A stretch of DNA of 56,203 nucleotides from Mucilaginibacter sp. (GTDB taxonomy: Bacteria > Bacteroidota > Bacteroidia > Sphingobacteriales > Sphingobacteriaceae): the NCBI RefSeq assembly GCF_025362475.1, contig NZ_JANYGH010000069.1, forward strand, positions 1 to 56,203. The letters run 5' to 3'. Positions 16,698 through 25,144 of the stretch are shown one piece after another (within the stretch, counting starts at the first letter, position 1; each line of letters opens with the position of its first letter). Below the pieces are notes generated by a model. That model saw only the letters and a list, made by a program, of their open reading frames with translations, did no database searches and was not told the DNA's origin. Both the position numbers and the translations under genes were made by a program.

Positions 16698-18335
16698 TTA
16701 TATTTCTTTAGCCAAGAACGGGTACCTGTAATCCTTTGGTGGATCAAAAGTTTCTTTGATGGTGCGTGGCGATACCCAGCGCAACAGGTTGATCATAGAA
16801 CCAGCCTTGTCATTGGTGCCTGATCCTCTTGCGCCGCCAAATGGCTGCTGACCAACAACTGCTCCGGTTGGTTTGTCGTTGATGTAGAAGTTACCGGCTG
16901 CGTTGCGTAGCTGATAGGTTGCTTTGGCAATAGCATATCTGTCTTGCGATATGATAGAGCCTGTAAGGGCATAGATAGATGTTTTGTCTACAATGTTAAG
17001 CACCTCGTCAAATTGATCGTCCTCGTACACGTAAATGGTTAATACAGGGCCAAAAAGCTCTTCACACATGGTTACATAGTACGGATCCTCTACTTTTAAC
17101 ACGGTTGGTTCAACAAACCAGCCTTTTGTTTTATCATAGCTGCCACCGGCTACAATTTCGACACCTTCGTCTGTTTTGGCAGCATCAATGTATTTGGCCA
17201 GTTTATCAAATGAAACCTCGGTGATTACGGCATTGATGAAATTTTCAAAATCCTCAACCGGACCTATCTTGAACGAGGTGATATCGCGCTGCATGTTGGC
17301 TTTTACTGCAGGCCATAATGAGGCTGGCACATAAGCCCTGGAAGCAGCAGAACATTTTTGCCCCTGGTACTCAAACGCACCACGAACAAGGGCTGTACTT
17401 ACCACATCGGCATTGGCGCTTGGGTGGGCAAGTACAAAATCTTTACCACCTGTTTCGCCCACAATGCGCGGGTAGGTTTTGTATTTATGAATGTTGGTGC
17501 CTATTGTTTGCCAGATGTTTTGGAACACCTTGGTTGATCCTGTAAAGTGGATACCTGCAAAATCCGGGTGGTTAAATATTACTTCGCCTGCAACGGGGCC
17601 GTCAACGTAGATCAGGTTGATCACGCCATCAGGTACGCCGGCTTCTATAAATACCTTCATGATCACATCGGCAGCGTAGATCTGCGTGTAAGCAGGTTTC
17701 CACACTACAACGTTACCCATCATGGCTGCAGAAGCAGGTAAATTACCCGCTATAGCTGTAAAGTTGAAGGGGGTTAAAGCAAATACAAAACCTTCCAGCG
17801 GGCGTTGCTCTACACGGTTCCAAACGCCTTTGCCAGATACAGGTGGCTGTTGCTTGTAAATCTCGGTCATGTATTCCACGTTAAAACGCAGAAAATCTAT
17901 CAGCTCACAAGCCGAATCAATCTCGGCCTGGTAAGCGTTTTTGGACTGGCCAAGCATCGTTGCCGCGTTTATAGCAGCACGGTACGGACCTGCAAATAAA
18001 TCAGCAGCTTTTAAAAATATAGCGGCACGCTGCTCCCATGGCAGGTTTTCCCAGTCGGCTTTAGCGGCAAGCGCTGCATCAATGGCAGCTGTTACGTGGC
18101 TGGCATCACCTTCACTGAAGGTGGCTAACAAATGTTTATGATCATGCGGTGGACGAATTTCCAGCTTTGTGCCGGTGCGTACTTCCTTGCCGCCAATGTA
18201 CATGGGTATGTCTAACTGCTGCGCGCGGGCCTCGTCTAAAGCAGCTTTGAGTGCTACTCGTTCAAGACTTCGAGGGCCATAGTTTAAAACCGGCTCGTTT
18301 TGCGGAGCAGGAACATTAAAAAATCCTTTAAGCAT
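16698..18335 (-). CDS. pruA: L-glutamate gamma-semialdehyde (1-pyrroline-5-carboxylate) dehydrogenase
   Basis: The 545-aa aldehyde dehydrogenase oxidises glutamate semialdehyde to glutamate, the second step of proline breakdown. It shows the catalytic Glu in GETGGKDF and the nucleophilic Cys in GQKCSAASR. The NAD-binding FTGSTKVFQN loop and the C-terminal NDKPTGAVVGQQPFGGARGSGTN region are typical of the stand-alone eukaryote-like PruA form. The proline dehydrogenase partner is not in the window. It is a single gene with its own -7 box. Confidence 0.95.
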   Translation of the reverse strand: MLKGFFNVPAPQNEPVLNYGPRSLERVALKAALDEARAQQLDIPMYIGGKEVRTGTKLEIRPPHDHKHLLATFSEGDASHVTAAIDAALAAKADWENLPWEQRAAIFLKAADLFAGPYRAAINAATMLGQSKNAYQAEIDSACELIDFLRFNVEYMTEIYKQQPPVSGKGVWNRVEQRPLEGFVFALTPFNFTAIAGNLPASAAMMGNVVVWKPAYTQIYAADVIMKVFIEAGVPDGVINLIYVDGPVAGEVIFNHPDFAGIHFTGSTKVFQNIWQTIGTNIHKYKTYPRIVGETGGKDFVLAHPSANADVVSTALVRGAFEYQGQKCSAASRAYVPASLWPAVKANMQRDITSFKIGPVEDFENFINAVITEVSFDKLAKYIDAAKTDEGVEIVAGGSYDKTKGWFVEPTVLKVEDPYYVTMCEELFGPVLTIYVYEDDQFDEVLNIVDKTSIYALTGSIISQDRYAIAKATYQLRNAAGNFYINDKPTGAVVGQQPFGGARGSGTNDKAGSMINLLRWVSPRTIKETFDPPKDYRYPFLAKEI

Positions 18336-18358
18336 AATGGGTCGTCAATTTATTGGCG

Positions 18359-18366
18359 CAAAGATA
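18359..18366 (-). promoter_or_regulatory. -7 box of pruA
   Basis: On the minus strand this reads TATCTTTG, an exact TAnnTTTG match, 23 bases before the pruA ATG. Confidence 0.6.
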
Positions 18367-18487
18367 GGGATTTTGGAGAGGATGGCGGGTGAGGGGATTG
18401 TCAAATTGTTAACGTAAGAAATACAAACGCGATGAGAGTAGTAATATTTTTATTATTTAATGCTTTTATTATTAATATATTTATTGT

Positions 18488-18937
18488 GTGAAAGAAAAGG
18501 AAGAATTATTTTTTGAATTAAATATAAATGGAGATTCAATCACGATGATCCCATTAAAAATAATTAATTATAATTCGGAATTATCCTGGGATAACAATTG
18601 GATAAAAACTCAAATAATAATTAAAGTTGGCGGTTTTAAAGGAGATTACACAGGCGAATTTATGGTTAGTGATTTCCTTAGGTTTAGGGATGAGTTAAAA
18701 GTACTGTATACCAACTTAGATAGTTCGGCAAAATTTAGCGGTTATGAAGGTTATTTAGAAATTGACATTAAAGGAGATGGTACAGGGCATTTGAACGCGG
18801 CATGTGTAGCTGTTGAGCGGAGTGCTACTCTCTTTGGGTCTGAATTGAAGTTTGAATTAGCTTTTGATCAGACATATATTCCAGGTTTTATAAAGCAACT
18901 TGATGACATCGCAAATCGATTTCCCGTTATTAAATAA
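18488..18937 (+). CDS. WapI-like immunity protein (orphan)
   Basis: The 149-aa protein begins at GTG 18488. Its layout (WDNNWIKTQIIIKVGGFKGDY, then GEFMVSDFLRFRDELKVLY, later YLEIDIKGDGTGHLN and a C-terminal DQTYIPGFIKQLDDI) resembles the WapI family of immunity proteins that protect against contact-dependent WapA/Rhs toxins. The assignment is from pattern memory. No toxin gene is next to it, so it would be an orphan immunity gene. The region is AT-richer than neighbouring core genes, consistent with acquired DNA. Confidence 0.65.
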   Translation: MKEKEELFFELNINGDSITMIPLKIINYNSELSWDNNWIKTQIIIKVGGFKGDYTGEFMVSDFLRFRDELKVLYTNLDSSAKFSGYEGYLEIDIKGDGTGHLNAACVAVERSATLFGSELKFELAFDQTYIPGFIKQLDDIANRFPVIK

Positions 18938-19169
18938 TATGAATAAATAAATTTGTAGTTTAATAAATAAATTTATAGGTTTTTTTGAAGGCCTGATGCC
19001 TTATTTTGAACCCCACAACCCTGCTAAATTGAAAGGCTATGTCATGGCAAAGAACATGTATTTATATGCATTGTAATTGTTGAGGTATGATAGAATTTCC
19101 GAAAACATTGTTTCAGTCAATTTGGTGCAACCATTCTAAAAAGGACAAATCGATGAATATTTAGGGGAT

Positions 19170-19466
19170 ATGGAAATTGACAATATCTTAGAAATTGGGA
19201 TTGACAATGTGGGTAGATTATATATAAAGCCCGAAAAGGAAAAGTTTAGTATGATTTACCGGTTGGCTAACGAGGTTCATTGGGATAATAATGGAAGTTT
19301 TCTATATTCACCTAAGCCCAGGGAATGGTCCTATTTTGATTGGTTTAAACATATGATACTTGTTATTAATATAGAGTGCGGCGTTACCTTAAACGTAAAG
19401 CCTGATACTATCTGGACTTCCATTCATGAACCCTTGAAAACAGAAATTTTAAATTTTGTAAGATAA
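19170..19466 (+). CDS. Small hypothetical protein, possibly immunity-related
   Basis: The 98-aa soluble protein has conserved-looking blocks GRLYIKPEKEKFSMIYR, EVHWDNNGSFLYSPKPREW and SYFDWFKHMILVI. I remember this pattern from a small uncharacterised family but cannot name it. Its position behind a WapI-like gene suggests an orphan immunity cluster; this is inference. The preceding 230 bp (18938-19169) contain only a 26-codon open frame at 18996-19076 and no recognisable signal. Confidence 0.55.
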   Translation: MEIDNILEIGIDNVGRLYIKPEKEKFSMIYRLANEVHWDNNGSFLYSPKPREWSYFDWFKHMILVINIECGVTLNVKPDTIWTSIHEPLKTEILNFVR

Positions 19467-19515
19467 TTATTGGCCAACTTGGCATGTCCACCATAAAACC
19501 TATTCTCCGTATAGC

Positions 19516-19863
19516 ATGACCATAGAAGATATTCAAGCCATTTGCCATCAACTGCCCGGCGTTACCGAAGATATTAAACTCGGCGAACATTTATGTTTTA
19601 ATGTGGGTGGTAAAACCTTCCTGTTTACAGGCCCCGATTCGGTGCCCGCGACTGCATCTGTTAAAGTGACGGATGAGGATTTTGAAGAAACATTGCAGAA
19701 GGAATGTTTTTCGCCCCAGGCATATATTGGCCGGAATAAATGGGTGCATATAGCCGATATCAGCTGTTTGAGCATTCCTGATTGGGAATTTTACATCAAA
19801 CAATCGTACCGGCTTATTGCCGAAAAGCTTCCGGCCAAAGTGCGGAAGGAAGTAGGGGTATAG
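19516..19863 (+). CDS. MmcQ/YjbR-family protein
   Basis: The 115-aa protein matches the MmcQ/YjbR family (CyaY-like fold). It has an N-terminal helix pair IQAICHQLPGVTEDIKLGE, a beta sheet with LCFNVGGKTFLFTG, a central ECFSPQAYIGRNKWVHI, and a C-terminal SYRLIAEKLPAK helix. Family members are small DNA-binding-fold proteins of unknown cellular role. It starts 49 bp after the preceding small gene, on the same strand. Confidence 0.88.
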   Translation: MTIEDIQAICHQLPGVTEDIKLGEHLCFNVGGKTFLFTGPDSVPATASVKVTDEDFEETLQKECFSPQAYIGRNKWVHIADISCLSIPDWEFYIKQSYRLIAEKLPAKVRKEVGV

Positions 19864-20099
19864 TGTTGTATCAAGTGGTTAGTATCAAGTATCAAGATAG
19901 ATCAACAGAATCAATAATGTGTGCTGACGTAACGCTGACATTCTGTTAATTTTTGAATTCGGTAAATATTCAGGTTCAGACAAATATCGCGTTAGGGACA
20001 GTCGCGGATACCGGCCGGAAGCGTAATGCCTGCAGGCGTATGAGCAGATGGCCCGGCCGCAGGCAACGCCCTAAATGGGGACAAAGGATAAAGAAACTT
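19864..20099. repeat. Mixed dispersed repeats, including a GC-rich palindromic block
   Basis: After the MmcQ gene come TATCAAGTA words (19868-19895) and a TTCTGTTAATTTTTGAATTCGGTAAA segment shared with 9930-9955. A GC-rich block (19990-20075) follows, in which ACCGGCCGG near 20009 faces TGGCCCGGCCGC near 20050 and TTAGGGA faces GCCCTAA at its ends. This looks like a structured dispersed element. No coding potential is supported. Confidence 0.5.
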
Positions 20100-20109
20100 T
20101 TCGTCTCGC

Positions 20110-20217
20110 GTCATTGCGGTACGAAGCAATCTCTGCACAGGCAGGTCGATCAGGCAAGTTTTACACTATCATGTCCGCTCTGTATAGTTTGGAGATTGCT
20201 TCGTACCTTATAATGAC
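20110..20217. repeat. REP-like inverted repeat, GTCATTGCGGTACGAAGCAA subtype
   Basis: The arm at 20110-20133 (starting GTCATTGCGGTACGAAG) is the reverse complement of 20192-20217 (ending CTTCGTACCTTATAATGAC) apart from a few bases. About 58 bp of unrelated sequence lies between them. A single decayed half of the same type is at 24451-24467. Confidence 0.75.
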
Positions 20218-20244
20218 ATATTGGATTTTGAGGCGTGTGGGCCT

Positions 20245-20316
20245 GTCAGTCTGAGCCTGTCGAAGACTCGCGTGGAGAGGCCTTTACCCGCTATCCTTCG
20301 ACAGGCTCAGGATGAC
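20245..20316. repeat. REP-like inverted repeat, GTCAGTCTGAGCCTGTCGAAG subtype
   Basis: Arm 20245-20265 pairs with 20296-20316 with a single mismatch over 21 bases; the outer GGCC/AGCC bases extend the pairing. The arms are separated by 30 bp. A second copy of this subtype is at 27186-27257. Confidence 0.8.
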
Positions 20317-20415
20317 AGCCATTTTTGTTACGTCATTTTCTCTTTCAGAGTCCACCGGATTTTCAAACTTATAATGACGCGTAGGAGAGGTTTGCCGCAG
20401 AGGTGGTTTTATAAC

Positions 20416-20450
20416 AAAAAAAACACCATCCTATTACGAATGGTGTTTTT
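20416..20450 (-). terminator. Terminator after rpsJ
   Basis: AAAAACACCAT (20419-20429) pairs perfectly with ATGGTGTTTTT (20440-20450). On the minus strand an eight-T run follows. It lies 24 bases past the rpsJ stop and closes the ribosomal transcript. Confidence 0.88.
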
Positions 20451-20473
20451 TATATCGAAGGTAATCTTGCCTA

Positions 20474-20779
20474 TCAAACTTTGATTTCAACTTCAACTCC
20501 GCTTGGCAACTCAAGCTTCATCAGGGCATCTACAGTTTTTGAATTTGAGCTGTAAATGTCTAATAAGCGCTTGTATGAGCATAATTGAAATTGCTCACGT
20601 GCCTTTTTGTTTACGTGTGGTGAACGTAAAACAGTGAAAATTTTCTTTTCGGTTGGTAACGGAAGTGGTCCGCTAACTACAGCGCCTGTTGGCTTTACTG
20701 TTTTTACGATCTTCTCAGCAGATTTATCTACCAGGTTGTAATCGTAAGATTTTAATTTGATCCTGATTCTTTGGCTCAT
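20474..20779 (-). CDS. rpsJ: 30S ribosomal protein S10
   Basis: The 101-aa protein has the S10 signature: MSQRIRIKLKSYDYNLVDKS at the N-terminus (starting SQRIRIKLK), GPLPLPTEKKIFTVLRSPHVNKKAREQF in the middle and the C-terminal KLELPSGVEVEIKV. It is part of the 30S head and, as NusE, of transcription antitermination complexes. It is the last gene of the rpsL-rpsG-fusA-rpsJ cluster, 132 bp behind fusA. A terminator follows immediately, rather than rplC and the rest of the S10 operon. Confidence 0.97.
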   Translation of the reverse strand: MSQRIRIKLKSYDYNLVDKSAEKIVKTVKPTGAVVSGPLPLPTEKKIFTVLRSPHVNKKAREQFQLCSYKRLLDIYSSNSKTVDALMKLELPSGVEVEIKV

Positions 20780-20911
20780 GTTAATTTGATTTTAACCACC
20801 CTAAGAGCTATTTATTAGGGCAATTGTTGAATTATTGATTTATTGAATTACTGAATTAGCTTTCTTGTGTTTTTGATTCACTCAATCACTAATTCAATAA
20901 TTCAAAATTAT

Positions 20912-23023
20912 TTATGCGTTTGCAGCAGCTTTTTTGCCTTTTACTTTGGCAACTACTTCTTCCTGTACGTTACGTGGTGCTTCAGAATAGTGATCAAACT
21001 CCATTGTTGAAGTAGCACGGCCTGAAGTGATGGTACGTAACTGAGTTACATAACCAAACATCTCTGAAAGAGGTACAGTAGCTTTAATTACCTGTGCACC
21101 TGCACGTGAATCCATACCTAAAAGCTGGCCACGACGACGGTTCATGTCACCGATAACATCACCCATGTTTTCTTCTGGGGTAAGGATCTCGATTTTCATG
21201 ATCGGCTCAAGCAATACTGGTTTACATTTTGGCAATGCCTCACGGTAAGCCATTTTTGCAGCTAACTCGAAAGATAGCGCATCTGAATCGACCGCGTGAA
21301 ATGAACCATCAATTAACCTTACTTTTAAGCTGGTTAACGGGAAGCCGGCTAATACACCGTTTGCCATTGAAGCAGCAAAGCCTTTTTCAACAGATGGAAT
21401 AAACTCACGAGGGATTGAACCACCGCTAATTTCATTCACAAACTGTAAACCTTCTTTACCTTCATCGTTTGGAGAAAGGATAACCTGGATATCGGCAAAT
21501 TTACCACGACCACCGGTTTGTTTCTTATAAGTTTCACGGTGTTGAATAGTACCTGTAATTGCTTCTTTGTAAGCAACTTGGGGCGCACCCTGGTTAACTT
21601 CTACTTTAAACTCACGTTTTAAGCGGTCCATGATGATATCTAAGTGAAGCTCGCCCATACCTGAAATTACAGTTTGTCCGGTTTCTTCGTCAGATTTTAC
21701 GTGGAAAGTTGGATCTTCTTCAGATAATTTACCAAGAGCGATACCTAATTTATCTACGTCGGCCTGTGTTTTAGGCTCAATAGCTAAACCGATAACCGGC
21801 TCAGGGAAATTCATCGATTCAAGAATGATCGGGTGTTTTTCATCACAAAGGGTATCACCTGTTTTAATATCTTTAAAGCCTACTACCGCTGCAATATCAC
21901 CTGCACCTACATTAGGGATAGGGTTTTGCTTGTTAGCGTGCATCTGGAAGATACGGGAAATACGCTCTTTGTTATCTGAACGCATGTTGTGTACGTATGA
22001 ACCAGCCTCTAAATTACCAGAGTATACGCGGATAAAGCACAAACGACCTACGAAAGGATCGGTAGCAATTTTAAACGCTAATGCTGCAAATGGTTCTTTT
22101 TCTGATGGCTTACGTAAAATTTCTTCGCCTGTATCAGGGTGATGACCAATAATACCTTCAACATCCATTGGTGAAGGCAATAATTCCATCACATAATCAA
22201 GCATGGTTTGTACACCTTTGTTTTTGAAAGATGAACCACACACCATAGGCACAATTTTAGCATCTAACACTGCTTTACGCAATGCATCTAAAATTTCTCT
22301 TTCTGTGATTGATTCTGGCGCTTCAAAGAATTTCTCCATCAGGCTTTCATCATAATCAGCTACTGATTCAAGAAGTTTTTCTCTCCACTCAGTTGCTTCT
22401 TCGATCATATCCTCAGGGATAGGCACTTCTGTAAAAGTCATACCTTTATCATGCTCATTCCAAACAATACCTCTCCAGTTAATTAAATCAACAACACCTG
22501 TAAATTTCTCTTCGGCACCAATAGGTAACTGAAGTGGTACAGCGTTGCTGCCTAACATGCTTTTTACCTGTTTTACAACATTTAAAAAGTCGGCACCAGA
22601 ACGGTCCATTTTATTAACGAAACCTATACGGGCAACGTTATAATTGTTTGCAAGTCTCCAGTTGGTTTCTGATTGTGGCTCAACACCATCAACAGCACTA
22701 AAAAGGAATACCAAACCATCTAATACACGCAGTGAGCGGTTTACCTCAACGGTAAAATCCACGTGACCTGGTGTATCAATAATGTTGATATGATATTTTT
22801 GTCCTCTGTAGTTCCAATCTACTGTTGTAGCAGCAGATGTAATGGTAATACCACGTTCCTGCTCTTGCGCCATCCAGTCCATTGTTGCAGCACCTTCGTG
22901 TACTTCACCAATTTTGTGGCTTACGCCCGAGTAATAAAGAATACGCTCGGTAGTAGTGGTTTTACCGGCATCAATGTGAGCGGCAATACCTATATTTCTT
23001 GTAAATCTTAGATCTCTTGACAT
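20912..23023 (-). CDS. fusA: Elongation factor G
   Basis: The 703-aa translational GTPase drives ribosomal translocation. The G domain shows AHIDAGKTTTTERIL (P loop), RGITITSAATT (switch I), DTPGHVDF (G3), and NKMD (G4). The C-terminal half has the expected domains II-V, ending in a Lys-rich KVKGKKAAANA tail. Length is normal. Unusually for a str operon, tuf is absent between fusA and rpsJ. Confidence 0.98.
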   Translation of the reverse strand: MSRDLRFTRNIGIAAHIDAGKTTTTERILYYSGVSHKIGEVHEGAATMDWMAQEQERGITITSAATTVDWNYRGQKYHINIIDTPGHVDFTVEVNRSLRVLDGLVFLFSAVDGVEPQSETNWRLANNYNVARIGFVNKMDRSGADFLNVVKQVKSMLGSNAVPLQLPIGAEEKFTGVVDLINWRGIVWNEHDKGMTFTEVPIPEDMIEEATEWREKLLESVADYDESLMEKFFEAPESITEREILDALRKAVLDAKIVPMVCGSSFKNKGVQTMLDYVMELLPSPMDVEGIIGHHPDTGEEILRKPSEKEPFAALAFKIATDPFVGRLCFIRVYSGNLEAGSYVHNMRSDNKERISRIFQMHANKQNPIPNVGAGDIAAVVGFKDIKTGDTLCDEKHPIILESMNFPEPVIGLAIEPKTQADVDKLGIALGKLSEEDPTFHVKSDEETGQTVISGMGELHLDIIMDRLKREFKVEVNQGAPQVAYKEAITGTIQHRETYKKQTGGRGKFADIQVILSPNDEGKEGLQFVNEISGGSIPREFIPSVEKGFAASMANGVLAGFPLTSLKVRLIDGSFHAVDSDALSFELAAKMAYREALPKCKPVLLEPIMKIEILTPEENMGDVIGDMNRRRGQLLGMDSRAGAQVIKATVPLSEMFGYVTQLRTITSGRATSTMEFDHYSEAPRNVQEEVVAKVKGKKAAANA

Positions 23024-23033
23024 GTTTTTTATT

Positions 23034-23166
23034 TTATGATTTCACTGATTTAATAAAACGATTACACTGATTTATTGATTTTGCTGTTTAGGGCGCAATC
23101 ATAATAAATCAGTGTAACCTTAATATATAATCGGTGTAATCCTTTCTATATCGGTGTAATCCTTTA
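23034..23166. repeat. GATTACACTGATTTATT inverted repeats between rpsG and fusA
   Basis: GATTACACTGATTTATT (23061-23077) faces AATAAATCAGTGTAACC (23103-23119). The word ATCGGTGTAATCCTTT is then repeated directly at 23132-23147 and 23151-23166. The repeats fill the 144-bp spacer inside the ribosomal operon. Confidence 0.65.
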
Positions 23167-23167
23167 A

Positions 23168-23635
23168 TTAAAATCTAAAGTGAGAGAACGCTTTGTTGGC
23201 TTCAGCCATTTTGTGCGTATCTTCTTTCTTTTTCACTGCTGCACCTTCACCTTTAGCTGCTGATATGATCTCACCGGCTAATTTCTCCATCATGGTTTTT
23301 TCACCACGACGACGGGCATAGCTGATTAACCATTTCATACCTAAAGCGATTTTACGCTCAGGACGAACTTCGGTTGGTACCTGGAAGTTAGCACCACCAA
23401 CACGACGGCTTTTAACTTCAACTGCAGGCATAACATTGTTTAAAGCCTTTTTCCAGGTTTCTAAACCGCTTTCGCTGGTTTTCTTTTCAACAATATCAAC
23501 TGCGTTATAAAATATGGCGTATGCGGTTGATTTTTTACCATCATACATCATGTTATTTACGAACCTTGTTACCATGGTATCATTGAACCGTGGATCAGGA
23601 AGGATAATTCTTTTTTTTGGTTTTGACTTTCTCAT
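23168..23635 (-). CDS. rpsG: 30S ribosomal protein S7
   Basis: The 155-aa protein nucleates assembly of the 30S head. Its S7 blocks are visible: DPRFNDTMVTRFVNNMMYDGKK (start of helix 1), VMPAVEVKSRRVGGANFQVP, and EVRPERKIALGMKWLI with ARRRGEKTMMEKLA. The start is 19 bp after rpsL. Length is standard. Confidence 0.98.
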   Translation of the reverse strand: MRKSKPKKRIILPDPRFNDTMVTRFVNNMMYDGKKSTAYAIFYNAVDIVEKKTSESGLETWKKALNNVMPAVEVKSRRVGGANFQVPTEVRPERKIALGMKWLISYARRRGEKTMMEKLAGEIISAAKGEGAAVKKKEDTHKMAEANKAFSHFRF

Positions 23636-23654
23636 TGCTTTCTATCCTCCTTAA

Positions 23655-24077
23655 TTATTTCTTTTTCTTAGCTGGTGCGCCTTTTGTAGGTGCAGCTGCC
23701 TGACCTGGTTTAGGGCGTTTTGTTCCGTATTTACTACGACGTTGGTTCCTGCCGGCAACACCTGATGTATCTAATGCACCACGGATGATGTGGTAACGTA
23801 CACCTGGTAAATCCTTAACACGACCACCGCGGATCAAAACAATAGAGTGCTCCTGTAAGTTGTGACCTTCACCTGGGATGTAAGCATTTACTTCTTTTCC
23901 GTTGGTTAAGCGCACACGGGCAACTTTACGCATTGCTGAGTTTGGTTTTTTAGGGGTAGTGGTATACACGCGTGTGCATACTCCTCTTCGCTGTGGACAG
24001 CTGTCCAACGCTGGTGACTTACTCTTGTCAACCAGAGCTACTCTACCTTTTCTAACTAATTGCTGAATAGTAGGCAT
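23655..24077 (-). CDS. rpsL: 30S ribosomal protein S12
   Basis: The 140-aa protein of the decoding centre shows PTIQQLVRKGR at the N-terminus, CPQRRGVCTRVYTTTPKKPNSAMRK (the streptomycin-site Lys in TPKKPNSA) and LPGVRYHIIRGALD. The C-terminus is extended by a Pro/Ala/Lys-rich tail (PGQAAAPTKGAPAKKKK) relative to E. coli S12, which is common in Bacteroidota. It is the first gene of the cluster and has a consensus promoter upstream. Confidence 0.98.
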   Translation of the reverse strand: MPTIQQLVRKGRVALVDKSKSPALDSCPQRRGVCTRVYTTTPKKPNSAMRKVARVRLTNGKEVNAYIPGEGHNLQEHSIVLIRGGRVKDLPGVRYHIIRGALDTSGVAGRNQRRSKYGTKRPKPGQAAAPTKGAPAKKKK

Positions 24078-24122
24078 TTTTTCCTTTTTGTATTTACTGT
24101 TTTATCCTTATTTTAAGGACTG

Positions 24123-24152
24123 CAAAGGTATGGAGTATTTTTTGATTTTCAA
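24123..24152 (-). promoter_or_regulatory. Consensus promoter of the rpsL-rpsG-fusA-rpsJ cluster
   Basis: On the minus strand TTG (24150-24152), 19 bases, then TACCTTTG (24123-24130). This is a full match to the Bacteroidota consensus TTG-N19-TAnnTTTG. It would give a leader of roughly 40 bases before rpsL. Confidence 0.8.
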
Positions 24153-24329
24153 GGGGTTGAGACGAAAAAGTTTTGTAAAGGGTTGATTGGGTGGGCGAAG
24201 GGGGGGGATAGCTGGGAAATTATTGTCATTTTAGGTGTTAGGGACAGTTTTAACATCTGTCATCCCGCCATTGTCATTGCGGGTTTTATTATCCTGGGGA
24301 CATTGAACGGAAAATGACATCTCCATCAC

Positions 24330-24421
24330 GTCATGCTGAACTTGTTTCAGCACCCCACTTGCTAAGTGTACTTCATGCGGTCCACCCGTCCTGTGGGATC
24401 CTGAAACAAGTTCAGGACGAC
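24330..24421. repeat. REP-like doublet, CTGAACTTGTTTCAG subtype
   Basis: Left arm 24330-24358 (GTCATGCTGAAC…CCCCAC) is the reverse complement of right arm 24393-24421 (GTGGGATC…GGACGAC) with four mismatches. Each 29-base arm contains its own small hairpin, CTGAA-CTTGT-TTCAG. The 34-bp centre (TTGCTAAGTGTACTTCATGC…) is related to the centres of the copies at 27.3 and 51.1 kb. Confidence 0.85.
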
Positions 24422-24827
24422 TTCAGTTTTATAATTTGCCATAGGTAGGTACGAAGCAATCCCCGACATGCAGAGGCACTTAGTAGGTTTGCAATATGGT
24501 TACTGATATCTAAAATGATGGAGCGAGCAAAGTCCTTAATCCTTACTCCATAAACAGCGAAGCACTGAACAGAGTTAATCCTTTACCCAATAATGCGGCC
24601 CGGGCTGTACGTTTATACTGCGCAGGCCTTAATCACAGGCCGGTATTCACTTCCATCCCTATTGCGGGCGTAGGGAGTCTACAACATGTTATTCTCCTTG
24701 TTTAATAAAATAATTCGGCTGGATTTTTCAGAAAGCAAGCGGTAAAAACCAATCGCCTATAAACAAACAAAGCGGTGATCACTCACCGCCTTGCCATCAA
24801 TCACTCAAAAACAACACTCTTTATAAA
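24422..24827. other. Unassigned intergenic sequence
   Basis: This stretch holds a decayed half REP (24451-24467) and then about 200 bp (24515-24690) of average composition. The minus strand has short frames interrupted by stops. I see no promoter, RNA gene or intact reading frame. It may be a decayed mobile element or another dispersed repeat. Confidence 0.35.
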
Positions 24828-25022
24828 TTAATAATGGTTATAACCACCCTGGTTATAGTCGTGGTTATGGCCACGATCATGTCCGCGGTCATGATCATCA
24901 TCATCATGGTACCTGCCATGGTGATTTCCGCGGCCGTATCCATCACGTACAACACAACCAGATGATACCGATATTACTACTGTTGATATTAATAATGCAA
25001 ATGCAACAAATCTCTTTTTCAT
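24828..25022 (-). CDS. Tiny His/Asp-rich lipoprotein
   Basis: The 64-aa protein starts MKKRFVAFALLISTVVISVSSGC; the lipobox SSGC predicts acylation at Cys23. The mature 41 residues are dominated by His, Asp, Gly, Arg, Asn and Tyr (HHGRYHDDDDHDRGHDRGHN-type repeats). Such His/Asp clusters can bind divalent metals, but this is inference. It is preceded by a second tiny lipoprotein gene on the same strand whose leader begins with the same MKKRF. Confidence 0.7.
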   Translation of the reverse strand: MKKRFVAFALLISTVVISVSSGCVVRDGYGRGNHHGRYHDDDDHDRGHDRGHNHDYNQGGYNHY

Positions 25023-25106
25023 GGTAAATAATTTTAATGGTACACCTTATTTAAACGATGTACATATGTATGATACTTTTTTAACGTAAAGGTTTAATTT
25101 CAATAT

Positions 25107-25140
25107 AAAAGCCTTTAACTGGTTATGGTTAAAGGCTTTT
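25107..25140 (-). terminator. Terminator after the 40-codon lipoprotein
   Basis: AAAAGCCTTTAAC (25107-25119) pairs perfectly with GTTAAAGGCTTTT (25128-25140) around an 8-base loop. It begins five bases after the stop codon at 25145, which supports 25145-25267 as a real gene. Confidence 0.82.
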
Positions 25141-25144
25141 ATTG

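Noticed and set aside
18996..19076. 26-codon frame (MPYFEPHNPAKLKGYV…) before the 98-aa gene
   Set aside because: No start signal or recognisable domain; it could be a toxin remnant but there is no support.
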